7,777 bases of DNA from an uncultured Pseudomonadota bacterium (GTDB lineage Bacteria; SAR324; NAC60-12): NCBI GenBank assembly GCA_913056375.1, contig CAJXNF010000119.1, positions 1 to 7,777 of the forward strand, written 5' to 3'. The notes under the pieces are model-generated. The model was not told where the DNA came from. It was given only the letters and a program-made list of their open reading frames with translations, and did no database searches. Shown here piece after piece: positions 1 to 6,202 of the stretch (positions are counted from its first letter, which is position 1; every line of letters begins with the position of its first letter). Both the position numbers and the translations under genes were made by a program.

Positions 1-122
1 TTGATGTTTGGTGGTTGCTCAGCATGGTTACTGCAGGAAATGCCAGTCATTGCAAAACTGAGTGCCAGAATGAAAAATCTAATGTTCTGAGTGACTTCCT
101 TCAATAGACCTCTATGAATCAT
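1..122 (-). CDS. 5' end of a divergent gene, probable lipoprotein (partial)
   Basis: Read on the minus strand from ATG at 122, this gives 40 codons and runs off the left edge of the window. The peptide has a short polar or charged start, a hydrophobic stretch (RFFILALSFAMTGISC, codons 15-30) and then a polar segment (SNHAEQPPN). This is the shape of a lipoprotein signal peptide with the lipidated cysteine at codon 30. The -3 residue is Gly rather than the preferred Leu, so the lipobox is imperfect. The start is uncertain: the ATG at 122 has no clear ribosome binding site, whereas TTG at 104 (codon 7) is preceded by AGAGG four bases upstream and would give a more typical 24-residue signal. An in-frame TGA lies just upstream at 134-132. 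The mature protein is outside the window, so its function is unknown. It is transcribed away from the nucleoside operon. Confidence 0.55.
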   Translation of the reverse strand, partial: MIHRGLLKEVTQNIRFFILALSFAMTGISCSNHAEQPPNI

Positions 123-196
123 GTAATGTTTTCAATCCGCTTTTTTTCAGTGCTTTAGTAGATTATTTATCATGTCAAGGATCAAAAAATAGAGCA
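123..196. promoter_or_regulatory. divergent intergenic region upstream of the nucleoside operon
   Basis: This 74-base AT-rich spacer lies between the divergent lipoprotein start and the cytidine deaminase start, so it should hold the promoters for both directions. On the minus strand there is a perfect -35 hexamer TTGACA at 178-173, but the sequence 15-17 bases further on (TAAAGC or AAGCAC) is a poor -10. On the plus strand TAGATT (159-164) or TATTTA (164-169) could be a -10 box for cdd, without a convincing -35. GATTATTTATC at 161-171 is a weak imperfect palindrome. I recognise no known operator of the CytR or DeoR type. The region is assigned by position; the individual boxes are guesses. 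Confidence 0.35.
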
Positions 197-634
197 ATGC
201 AAAGTATGTCAGAAAATGATGCGATGTTGGATGAGGGAATGCTTTTAGAGGCAGCTAGAGATGCCCGGAAGAAAGCTTATGCGCCCTACTCAAGATTTTT
301 GGTTGGAGCTGCTATCTTGGATGATCAGGGGAAGCTTCACAAGGGTTGTAATGTGGAAAATGCAGCTTACCCACAGGGAACATGCGCTGAGGCTGGAGCG
401 ATCGCTGCCATGATTTTGGCTGAAGGAAGGCGAATCAAAGCAATCGCAGTTGTTGGTGAAAGCCTGGATCCGGTGACTCCTTGTGGTGGCTGTCGTCAAA
501 AAATACGAGAATTCGCTGCGCCCACAACGCCGATCCTGATTGGTGATCTCAAAGTACTAAGATTGCGTCAAACGCTTGCAGAATTACTTCCACACTCTTT
601 CGGTCCAGAATACTTACTCAACGAGCCTCAATGA
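197..634 (+). CDS. cdd: cytidine deaminase
   Basis: Zinc-dependent hydrolytic deamination of cytidine and deoxycytidine to uridine and deoxyuridine in the cytoplasm, the first step that feeds cytosine nucleosides into phosphorolysis. At 145 residues it has the size of the short homotetrameric CDA class. Visible motifs are YAPYSRFLVGAA (28-39), the substrate-binding NVEN (52-55), CAE (63-65; Cys63 zinc ligand, Glu65 catalytic acid/base) and PCGGC (95-99; Cys96 and Cys99 zinc ligands). The usual CAER arginine is Ala66, as in a branch I associate with alphaproteobacterial-type deaminases. The start is uncertain: ATG 197 has only AAGGA 15 bases upstream, Met4 (206), Met10 (224) and Met15 (239) are also possible, and family members usually begin close to the LLEAARDAR segment (16-24). 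It is the first gene of the run, and its stop overlaps the next start (ATGA). Confidence 0.95.
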   Translation: MQSMSENDAMLDEGMLLEAARDARKKAYAPYSRFLVGAAILDDQGKLHKGCNVENAAYPQGTCAEAGAIAAMILAEGRRIKAIAVVGESLDPVTPCGGCRQKIREFAAPTTPILIGDLKVLRLRQTLAELLPHSFGPEYLLNEPQ

Positions 635-1461
635 CGAATCCTCCTCCCAACAGTTTTGAAAAAGAGATCAAGAATTCAAGTCAGATCCTCAAAGAAAAGA
701 TTGGGGAATTTACTCCCAAGGTTGCGATCATTCTGGGCTCAGGACTCAGCAAGTTCTCGGATGAAATAGACCAACTACAAACGATTTATTACTCTGAGTT
801 GGAGGGCTTCCCTGAACCAGTTGTTGGAGGGCATCGGGGGGAGCTTGTGTTTGGTAATGTTGGTACTACGCCTGTTGTCATCCTACGAGGCAGAAGTCAT
901 TTCTATGAGCATGGAGAAGCGCATAACATGCGTGTTCCAATCGGAGTTCTGAAGCAGATAGGCTGCGAATTACTGCTGTTGACGAATGCCGCTGGTAGCA
1001 TGGATCCAGATTCTCCACCAGGATCACTGATGTTGCTTGAGGATACGATCAATCTGACTGGCGTCTCTCCCTTGTTTGGAGTGGTCGGGGACCAACGCTT
1101 TGTGAACATGACCAACGCCCTAGATCAAGAAATAAACCTGCTGATTGAGTCAGAGGCTTCCAAAGCTGATATTCCATTGAGACGAGGTGTCTATGCTTGG
1201 ATGACAGGACCACAATTCGAAACCCCAGCAGAAATCAGAATGCTGATGACCCTAGGAGCAAATTGTGTGGGGATGTCCACAGTGCCCGAGATCATTCTGG
1301 CACGTTATTTTGGATTGAAGGTCGTTGCCCTTTCCATTGTGACCAATCAAGCTGCAGGCTTGAGCGATGAAACATTGAGTCATACTCACACTTTTGAGCA
1401 AGCTGCCTTAGCAGGTCCACGGATGACAAAGCTTTTGAAAAACTTCCTGAAAAATTACTAG
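631..1461 (+). CDS. punA: purine nucleoside phosphorylase, trimeric PNP/MTAP family
   Basis: Phosphorolysis of purine (deoxy)nucleosides to the free base and (deoxy)ribose-1-phosphate in the cytoplasm. The 276 residues match the trimeric (human-like, family 2) class rather than the hexameric DeoD class. Motifs in order: GSGLS (36-40, phosphate loop), GGHRG (66-70), GRSHFYE (87-93), TNAAG (118-122), YAWMTGPQFETPAE (188-201, with Glu197 in the base site), VGMSTVPE (213-220, with Met215) and VTN (237-239, with Asn239, equivalent to the Asn that selects 6-oxopurines). His251 fits the ribose-contacting histidine. The Glu plus Asn pair suggests guanosine and inosine as preferred substrates (inference). 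The ATG overlaps the cdd stop by 4 bases and has no good ribosome binding site, so translation is probably coupled. The names xapA or deoD are also used for such proteins; punA fits the structural class best. Confidence 0.94.
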   Translation: MTNPPPNSFEKEIKNSSQILKEKIGEFTPKVAIILGSGLSKFSDEIDQLQTIYYSELEGFPEPVVGGHRGELVFGNVGTTPVVILRGRSHFYEHGEAHNMRVPIGVLKQIGCELLLLTNAAGSMDPDSPPGSLMLLEDTINLTGVSPLFGVVGDQRFVNMTNALDQEINLLIESEASKADIPLRRGVYAWMTGPQFETPAEIRMLMTLGANCVGMSTVPEIILARYFGLKVVALSIVTNQAAGLSDETLSHTHTFEQAALAGPRMTKLLKNFLKNY

Positions 1462-1469
1462 GCTGCCAG

Positions 1470-2816
1470 ATGATTCCCCAGGAGTTGATTCGTAAGAAGC
1501 GTGATGGTCTGGAACTGACACTGCCGGAAATTGAATTCTTGGTTGGAGGATTGACCTCTGGGCAACTGAGTGAAGGCCAGGTCGCCGCCTTTGCAATGGC
1601 AGTCTATTTTCAGGGTATGACCGCAAAAGAATGTGCAGGATTAACGCGGGCAATGATGAACTCTGGAGATACCCTCAACTGGAAGAAACTGGATCTAAAT
1701 GGACCCGTTTTGGACAAGCACTCCACAGGGGGTATTGGGGATAAGGTCAGTTTAATGCTCGGTCCTCTGGTTGCAGCATGTGGGGGGTATGTGCCAATGA
1801 TCTCTGGTCGTGGACTCGGCCATACGGGGGGAACCCTGGATAAATTGGATGCGATTCAAGGATATCAGACGGCACCGGATTTGGTGAAATTAAGACAAGT
1901 TGTCAAAGAGGTAGGCGTCGCTATCATTGGGCAAACTTCAGAATTGGCTCCTGCCGATCGTCGTCTTTATGCGATTCGAGATGTGACTGCTACCGTAGAG
2001 AGCATTCCGTTGATTACGGCTTCAATACTCTCCAAGAAACTGGCTGCGGGATTGGATGCTTTGGTGATGGATGTTAAAACAGGATCTGGGGCATTTATGC
2101 CAACCCATGATCAGTCAGTGGCTTTGGCTAGCAGCATAGTGGCTGTTGCAGATGAGAATGGAGTGAAGACCTCCGCACTGCTGACAGATATGAACCAAGT
2201 GCTTGGTTTGAATGTAGGGAACGGCTTGGAAGTTTTGGAAACCATCAAATATCTAAAAAACGAAAAGGTTGATCCTCGACTTGATCAAGTCACCGTCTCC
2301 CTCGGTGGAGAATTACTTTTTCTTGGAGGTTTAGTTAGCTCTGCTGAGGAAGGTATGACCAGAATCCGGAATGCTCGAGAAGACGGGTCAGGGGCAGAGT
2401 ATTTTGCCAGAATGGTAGCAACTCTAGGAGGGCCAGCTAATCTTGTGGAGCATTGGGACCATCATTTAGAAAGAGCCGCTGTGATTGTTCCAGTGATGCC
2501 CGCCCAAAATGGTTATCTTGTGAAAATGGATGCCCGGGAAATTGGACTGGCCCTAGTCCACTTGGGAGGGGGAAGAACCCGCGCAGACCAAAAAATTGAC
2601 TATGCGGTTGGATTCGAAAATTTTGTGGATCTTAATGATTATGTGAGCCAGCAACAACCCATTGCCTTTGTTCACGCACGTACAAATTCTGAAGCAGAGC
2701 AGGCGATTCTGAATATCCTGAAAGCATGTGTTATTGCTGAGGAGCCAGAAAAAAATATCCAATCAAATTGCGTTTACGACCGGATTGCTCTTGACCAAGA
2801 TGTTGAAGAAGACTAG
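1470..2816 (+). CDS. deoA: thymidine phosphorylase
   Basis: Reversible phosphorolysis of thymidine and deoxyuridine to the base and 2-deoxyribose-1-phosphate; it would act on the deoxyuridine made by the deaminase. The protein is 448 residues, close to the 440 of E. coli DeoA. It shows the N-terminal helical domain, the phosphate-binding KHSTGGIGDK (83-92), the family signature SGRGLGHTGGTLDKL (112-126), the pyrimidine-site residues Arg170 (YAIRDV), Ser185 (ITASI) and Lys189 (LSKK), and the glycine-rich DVKTGSGAFM (201-210). The C-terminal domain includes LGGGRTRADQKID (365-377). The start fits the family well (MIPQELIRKKRDG), although the 8 bases after the previous stop contain no Shine-Dalgarno motif, which suggests translational coupling. 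The last ten or so residues form a short acidic tail. Pyrimidine nucleoside phosphorylase (pdp) is related, but the proteobacterial DeoA form matches better. Confidence 0.95.
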   Translation: MIPQELIRKKRDGLELTLPEIEFLVGGLTSGQLSEGQVAAFAMAVYFQGMTAKECAGLTRAMMNSGDTLNWKKLDLNGPVLDKHSTGGIGDKVSLMLGPLVAACGGYVPMISGRGLGHTGGTLDKLDAIQGYQTAPDLVKLRQVVKEVGVAIIGQTSELAPADRRLYAIRDVTATVESIPLITASILSKKLAAGLDALVMDVKTGSGAFMPTHDQSVALASSIVAVADENGVKTSALLTDMNQVLGLNVGNGLEVLETIKYLKNEKVDPRLDQVTVSLGGELLFLGGLVSSAEEGMTRIRNAREDGSGAEYFARMVATLGGPANLVEHWDHHLERAAVIVPVMPAQNGYLVKMDAREIGLALVHLGGGRTRADQKIDYAVGFENFVDLNDYVSQQQPIAFVHARTNSEAEQAILNILKACVIAEEPEKNIQSNCVYDRIALDQDVEED

Positions 2817-2828
2817 TTTTCTTTCCTT

Positions 2829-2857
2829 TTGGCAAAGTTTGTTAGCGTTCTTCTGAT
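2829..2857 (+). promoter_or_regulatory. possible internal promoter ahead of the binding-protein gene
   Basis: In the 97-base spacer after deoA, TTGGCA (2829-2834, 5 of 6 to the -35 consensus) is followed after 17 bases by TCTGAT (2852-2857, 4 of 6 to the -10 consensus). An overlapping alternative is TTGTTA (2839-2844) with TAACAT (2863-2868) at 18 bases. A separate promoter here would let the binding protein be made in excess of the enzymes, which fits the long spacer in an otherwise packed operon. The match is modest and could be chance. Confidence 0.3.
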
Positions 2858-2902
2858 TCATCTAACATTACTTCTGTCAGTGAAATTCAACTCTCCATCC
2901 CT

Positions 2903-2908
2903 GAGGAG
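2903..2908 (+). promoter_or_regulatory. strong ribosome binding site of the binding-protein gene, inside a small hairpin
   Basis: GAGGAG lies 5 bases before the ATG at 2914 and fixes this start. TGAGG (2902-2906) can pair with CCTCA (2910-2914) around a 3-base loop, so part of the site and the first base of the start codon can fold into a short stem. Confidence 0.7.
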
Positions 2909-2913
2909 TCCTC

Positions 2914-3927
2914 ATGCCCAAGCCACGAATCTCTTGGTTATCAGTCCTATGGTTGAGCAGTGTAATGCTGCTGTTAGCCATCACAACCCTTTCAGCAGCC
3001 CCCATCAAAGTTGGATTGGTGACCGATGTGGGACGAGTCAATGATCGCAGCTTTAACCAATCTGCCTGGGAAGGTGTGGAGTTGGCCAAGTCCAATCTCG
3101 GTTTAGGAGACCGCGACATCAAGTATATTGAAACTCAAGACGCCAAGGATTATGCCGACAACCTGGCTCAATTCATTGAAGCCGAGTACCAAGTCATCGT
3201 CACAGTTGGTTTTGCTCTAGGTGATGCAACCGTCAAGGCCGCTAAGGAAAATCCAGATACGTTATTCATTGGTGTTGATCAATACCAAGGTGAAGCGCTT
3301 CCTAATTTGGCAGGCTTGATCTTCCATGAGGATCAATCTGGATTCTTGGCTGGCGTGTTGGCAGCTGGAATGACGAAAAGTGGAACGATCGCAGCTGTCC
3401 TTGGAACGGATCTGATTCCTCCTGTTGTCGCTTTCAATGAGGGTTACATCGCTGGTGCCAAATCTGTAAATCCAAAAATTAACGTCATTTCTACTTATCA
3501 TCCAGGTGAAATCAGCCAGGCTTTTGTTGACCCAGAGTGGGGTGCGGCAACAGCTAAGCAGGCGATGGATCAGGGTGCTGACGTGATCTTCGGTGCAGGC
3601 GGCCTTACTGGAAATGGTGCTCTGCAAGAAGTTGCTTCACAAAAAGGTGTCTACTGCATTGGTGTGGATGCTGATCAGTGGTTCACCGTTCCAGCGGCGC
3701 ATCCCTGCTTAATTTCTAGTGCGATGAAGCTGATTACACCGGCCGTTGCTGACCTGATCGGACAAGCACAAGCAGGTACCTTCAAGGGTGGAAATGTCTT
3801 TGGAGCAGCTGGATTGGCTCCATTTCATGATTTCGATAGTGCAGTTCCACAGCCTCTGAAGGACATGTTGACAGCAGCAAAAGCTGGACTGGACAGCGGG
3901 ATCATCAAAACAGGCTACGGCAACTAA
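2914..3927 (+). CDS. BMP-family ABC transporter substrate-binding protein (nucleoside-type)
   Basis: Periplasmic binding protein expected to capture nucleosides and deliver them to the permease pair encoded downstream. Residues 1-28 form a signal peptide: a Pro/Lys/Arg start, a hydrophobic core at about 9-26 and cleavage near LSA|AP. There is no lipobox cysteine, so the mature protein should be soluble in the periplasm of a Gram-negative cell. Family (PF02608-type) motifs are VGLVTDVGRVNDRSFNQSAW (33-52), FHEDQSGFLAGVLA (137-150), GADVIFGAGGLTGNG (221-235) and IGVDADQ (249-255). The last is the segment whose Asp contacts the ribose in nucleoside-binding members such as the treponemal PnrA. 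Two cysteines (248 and 265) in the exported part could form a disulfide (inference). Homologues are called BmpA or NupN. The nucleoside substrate is inferred from the family and the salvage genes next door; riboflavin or other ligands occur in relatives. Confidence 0.9.
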   Translation: MPKPRISWLSVLWLSSVMLLLAITTLSAAPIKVGLVTDVGRVNDRSFNQSAWEGVELAKSNLGLGDRDIKYIETQDAKDYADNLAQFIEAEYQVIVTVGFALGDATVKAAKENPDTLFIGVDQYQGEALPNLAGLIFHEDQSGFLAGVLAAGMTKSGTIAAVLGTDLIPPVVAFNEGYIAGAKSVNPKINVISTYHPGEISQAFVDPEWGAATAKQAMDQGADVIFGAGGLTGNGALQEVASQKGVYCIGVDADQWFTVPAAHPCLISSAMKLITPAVADLIGQAQAGTFKGGNVFGAAGLAPFHDFDSAVPQPLKDMLTAAKAGLDSGIIKTGYGN

Positions 3928-3951
3928 TTACGTAGGTTCCCTAGTCTTCTC

Positions 3952-3977
3952 GGAGGTGCTTGAAAGCAGGCACCTCC
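3952..3977 (+). other. strong intercistronic hairpin between binding-protein and permease genes
   Basis: GGAGGTGC (3952-3959) is exactly complementary to GCACCTCC (3970-3977). The pairing continues inward with a U-G, a U-A and a G-C pair, giving an 11-bp stem closed by the tetraloop AAAG (3963-3966). No run of T follows, so this is not a standard intrinsic terminator. It lies 24 bases after the stop of the binding-protein gene, where transporter operons often carry an mRNA-stabilising or attenuating stem-loop (for example malE-malF). Its role here is inferred from position. Confidence 0.7.
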
Positions 3978-4011
3978 ACTCTCCCTCCTCTTATTCTGCC
4001 TCAACCGTTTC
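3971..4011 (+). promoter_or_regulatory. C-rich, G-poor leader of the first permease gene
   Basis: Of these 41 bases about 20 are C and only 2 are G, and the stretch includes CTCCCTCCTC (3981-3990). It reaches right up to the ATG at 4012 and contains no Shine-Dalgarno motif. Such composition is typical of Rho-loading sites and of pyrimidine-rich leaders bound by ribosomal protein S1. Which applies, if either, cannot be decided from sequence. Confidence 0.35.
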
Positions 4012-5160
4012 ATGGCACAGGCAAATTCCAAAGAACCCAAAAATATTCAAAAGCGATTCTTCCTTGGTGTCCTGCTGATCCCATTCCTGGCTCTGCTGAC
4101 CGCACTTGTTGCTGGGGCAGTGGTGATGCTGGCTTTTGGAGATGATCCTATTCTGGCATATCAAGGGCTTTTCCAGGGAGCTTTTGGAAGTGGGCGTGCT
4201 TGGAGTGTCACTATTCGAAAGATGATTCCCTTTATCCTCACGGGTCTCTCTGTAGCTGTTGCGTTCAAAGCTGGGCTCTTCAACATTGGGGCATCCGGGC
4301 AGTTTGTGATGGGCTCCGTTTGCTCGGTGGCCATTGGGATTCATTTTGAAGGACTTCCGATGATCATTCATCTCCCATTGGCAATTTTAAGTGGGATGCT
4401 GGGAGGAATGATCTGGGGGGCAATCCCAGGACTTTTGAAAGTGACGACAGGCGCTCATGAAGTCATCGTCACAATCATGATGAATTACTTGGCATCACTT
4501 TTTGCTGGGTGGACGGTCTATGCTGGGGGAACGCAAGGCCAAACCCCTGGCCCCCTTTGGGATCGGACTGCGAGGGCAATTTCAGAAACACCAGATGTCT
4601 TTGAATCTGCACAAATTCCATGGCTTTTTGGTCCACCCTATCGTGTCCACTATGGGGTGTTTCTCGCCCTGATCGCTGTGTTCATTGTCTGGTGGTTGAT
4701 TTATAAGACCACGATTGGCTTTGAAATTCGAACAGTTGGTCAAAATCCAAAGGCAGCCCGATATGCGGGAATTCGTGTGGAAAAAACTGTCGTGCTGACA
4801 ATGGGACTTGCTGGAGCACTTGCAGGATTGGCAGGCACAATAGAGACACTTGGTCTGAACCACAAATTTGCCCCAGAGTTCGGTGGTCAGGTTGGTTTTG
4901 ATGGAATTACGGTCGCACTGCTCGGTCAAACACACCCATTCGGAGTGGTCATCGCATCTTTTCTATTTGGTGCTTTGGATGCTGGAGCAGCGAAGATGCA
5001 GTTTGAGTCAGGTGTCGCCGCAGATATTATTCAGGTCATACAGGCACTGGTGTTGGCATTTGTTGCAGCACCATTGATCATCAAAGCCCTGTTTCGCCTG
5101 CGTTCCGGTGGGGATGATGGGCATGCTACAAAATTGAACACAAGCTGGGGAGGTTCTTGA
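4012..5160 (+). CDS. ABC transporter permease, nucleoside-type (first of pair)
   Basis: Inner-membrane subunit of the importer, of the branched-chain/ribose-type permease family (BPD_transp_2; NupB/NupP-like). The 382 residues start with a charged cytoplasmic tail (1-15). Hydrophobic segments lie at roughly 18-42, 72-88, 94-113, 118-142, 148-168, 214-231, 259-281, 297-322 and 335-358. Family marks include FKAGLFNIGASGQFVMG (85-101), GAHEVIVTIMMNYLA (147-161), the cytoplasmic coupling loop GFEIRTVGQNPKAARYAGI (236-254) and FDGITVALLG (296-305). The ATG at 4012 is the first usable start after an in-frame TGA at 3961-3963, yet no ribosome binding site precedes it, which is unusual for the first gene after an 84-base spacer. 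Its stop lies one base before the next start, so the two permeases are made together and probably form a heterodimeric channel. Confidence 0.92.
   Translation: MAQANSKEPKNIQKRFFLGVLLIPFLALLTALVAGAVVMLAFGDDPILAYQGLFQGAFGSGRAWSVTIRKMIPFILTGLSVAVAFKAGLFNIGASGQFVMGSVCSVAIGIHFEGLPMIIHLPLAILSGMLGGMIWGAIPGLLKVTTGAHEVIVTIMMNYLASLFAGWTVYAGGTQGQTPGPLWDRTARAISETPDVFESAQIPWLFGPPYRVHYGVFLALIAVFIVWWLIYKTTIGFEIRTVGQNPKAARYAGIRVEKTVVLTMGLAGALAGLAGTIETLGLNHKFAPEFGGQVGFDGITVALLGQTHPFGVVIASFLFGALDAGAAKMQFESGVAADIIQVIQALVLAFVAAPLIIKALFRLRSGGDDGHATKLNTSWGGS
5149..5154 (+). promoter_or_regulatory. ribosome binding site of the second permease
   Basis: GGAGGT lies 7 bases before the ATG at 5162, inside the last codons of the first permease. 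It supports that start and gives this gene its own strong initiation signal, in contrast to the first permease. Confidence 0.75.
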
Positions 5161-5161
5161 A

Positions 5162-6202
5162 ATGACTTTCTGGTCAAGGACCGCACGCATCTCAGTTTGC
5201 TTGGCCCTGCTAATGATGATCATGGCAATTTTAGTAGAGATCACCCCACTGGGTGAGAATCCATGGATGAGAGTGTTTTTTGGGGTCAGTGCTCTGAATT
5301 TTACTCTCCGAGCAGCGATTCCGCTTGTTTTGGGAGCATTGAGTGGAATCCTTTGTGAGCGCTCTGGAATCATCAATATCGGCATTGAGGGAATGATGCT
5401 TGCCGGAGCATTTGCAGGATTTGTCGCAAAGTCATCTACGAATGATTGGCCACTTTACGCAAGTCTCCTCTTCAGTGTGCTTGTGGCATTGGGGGTGGGT
5501 GGACTGATGGGATTGCTGCATGGACTTTTCTCGATCCGTTTCCGCATGGATCAAATCATCTCAGGCACCGTGATCATTATTTTAGCAGCAGGCCTTTCCT
5601 CCTATCTCTATGATCGCGATGCAATTTCAGCCGGAAAATTTACACCAATTCCAATCCCACTCCTCTCCGAAATCCCAGTAATTGGCCCTGTGCTATTTAA
5701 CAATGCGCCCATCACTTACGTAGCGTTGGTGCTGGTCTTCGTTGTACACGTGGCAATTTTTCATACCCGCTGGGGATTGCGCACAAGGGCAGTTGGGGAG
5801 CATCCACGAGCCGCAGACACGGAAGGCATCAATGTTAATCGGCAAAGATATGTCAACACAATGTTGGGTGGAATGCTGGCCGGACTAGCCGGAGGATTTC
5901 TTGTTTTGGAGGCAGTCGGGCAATTTCAGGAAGGAATGACCGCAGGCCGAGGATTTATCTCACTGGCAGCAATGATTTTTGGCAATTGGACACCTTTCGG
6001 AGCTTTGGGCGCCGCAACATTATTTGGCTACACTCAAGCCCTGCAGAATGAATTTTTACTGGCTGGAGTGACGACCATTCCGCGGCAGTTTGTCTCGATG
6101 CTCCCCTACATAGTGACGATCGTCGCAGTGTCTGGGCTTGTGGGGCGTGTGCGTCCACCAGCGGCTGTAGGAAACCCGTACGATACGGAGGGGAGCAAGT
6201 GA
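5162..6202 (+). CDS. ABC transporter permease, nucleoside-type (second of pair)
   Basis: Second inner-membrane subunit of the importer, same family as the preceding protein (NupC/NupQ-like). It is 346 residues long with hydrophobic segments at roughly 10-26, 50-64, 70-88, 98-122, 132-150, 183-200, 232-250, 264-290 and 308-328. Recognisable motifs are CERSGIINIGIEGMMLAGAF (65-84), the coupling loop GLRTRAVGEHPRAADTEGI (205-223) and GRGFISLAAMIFGNWTPFG (262-280), all characteristic of the permease that partners BMP-type binding proteins. It starts one base after the previous stop with a good Shine-Dalgarno site, and its TGA overlaps the GTG start of the ATPase gene, so the three cytoplasmic/membrane components are translationally linked. 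Substrate assignment to nucleosides rests on family and neighbours. Confidence 0.92.
   Translation: MTFWSRTARISVCLALLMMIMAILVEITPLGENPWMRVFFGVSALNFTLRAAIPLVLGALSGILCERSGIINIGIEGMMLAGAFAGFVAKSSTNDWPLYASLLFSVLVALGVGGLMGLLHGLFSIRFRMDQIISGTVIIILAAGLSSYLYDRDAISAGKFTPIPIPLLSEIPVIGPVLFNNAPITYVALVLVFVVHVAIFHTRWGLRTRAVGEHPRAADTEGINVNRQRYVNTMLGGMLAGLAGGFLVLEAVGQFQEGMTAGRGFISLAAMIFGNWTPFGALGAATLFGYTQALQNEFLLAGVTTIPRQFVSMLPYIVTIVAVSGLVGRVRPPAAVGNPYDTEGSK
6187..6195 (+). promoter_or_regulatory. ribosome binding site deciding the GTG start of the ATPase gene
   Basis: The purine run GGAGGGGAG ends 3 bases before GTG 6199; GGAGG itself is 7 bases from it. This supports the non-ATG start, which also gives a 4-base GTGA overlap with the second permease stop. 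Confidence 0.7.

Noticed and set aside
2806..2823. Inverted repeat around the deoA stop (AAGAAGACTAGTTTTCTT) as a terminator
   Set aside because: The stem is A/U-rich with one G-U pair and only two G-C pairs, and it is not followed by a clean T run, so it is too weak to call a terminator.
2829..3044. A 71-codon plus-strand frame covering the spacer and the start of the binding-protein gene
   Set aside because: It runs out of frame through a well-supported signal peptide and BMP domain and has no ribosome binding site or recognisable content.
3960..4145. A 61-codon TTG-start frame just after GGAGGTG, overlapping the first permease in another frame
   Set aside because: The gap between the Shine-Dalgarno-like sequence and TTG is only about 3 bases, the site is inside a stem, and the peptide shows no domain or signal. 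It looks like a by-product of the hairpin.
3991..4371. A 126-codon minus-strand frame opposite the first permease
   Set aside because: It mirrors a conserved membrane-protein gene, and its translation is low-complexity and hydrophilic with no motif. The same holds for the minus-strand frames at 3262-3627, 4582-4935, 5008-5385 and 5955-6353.
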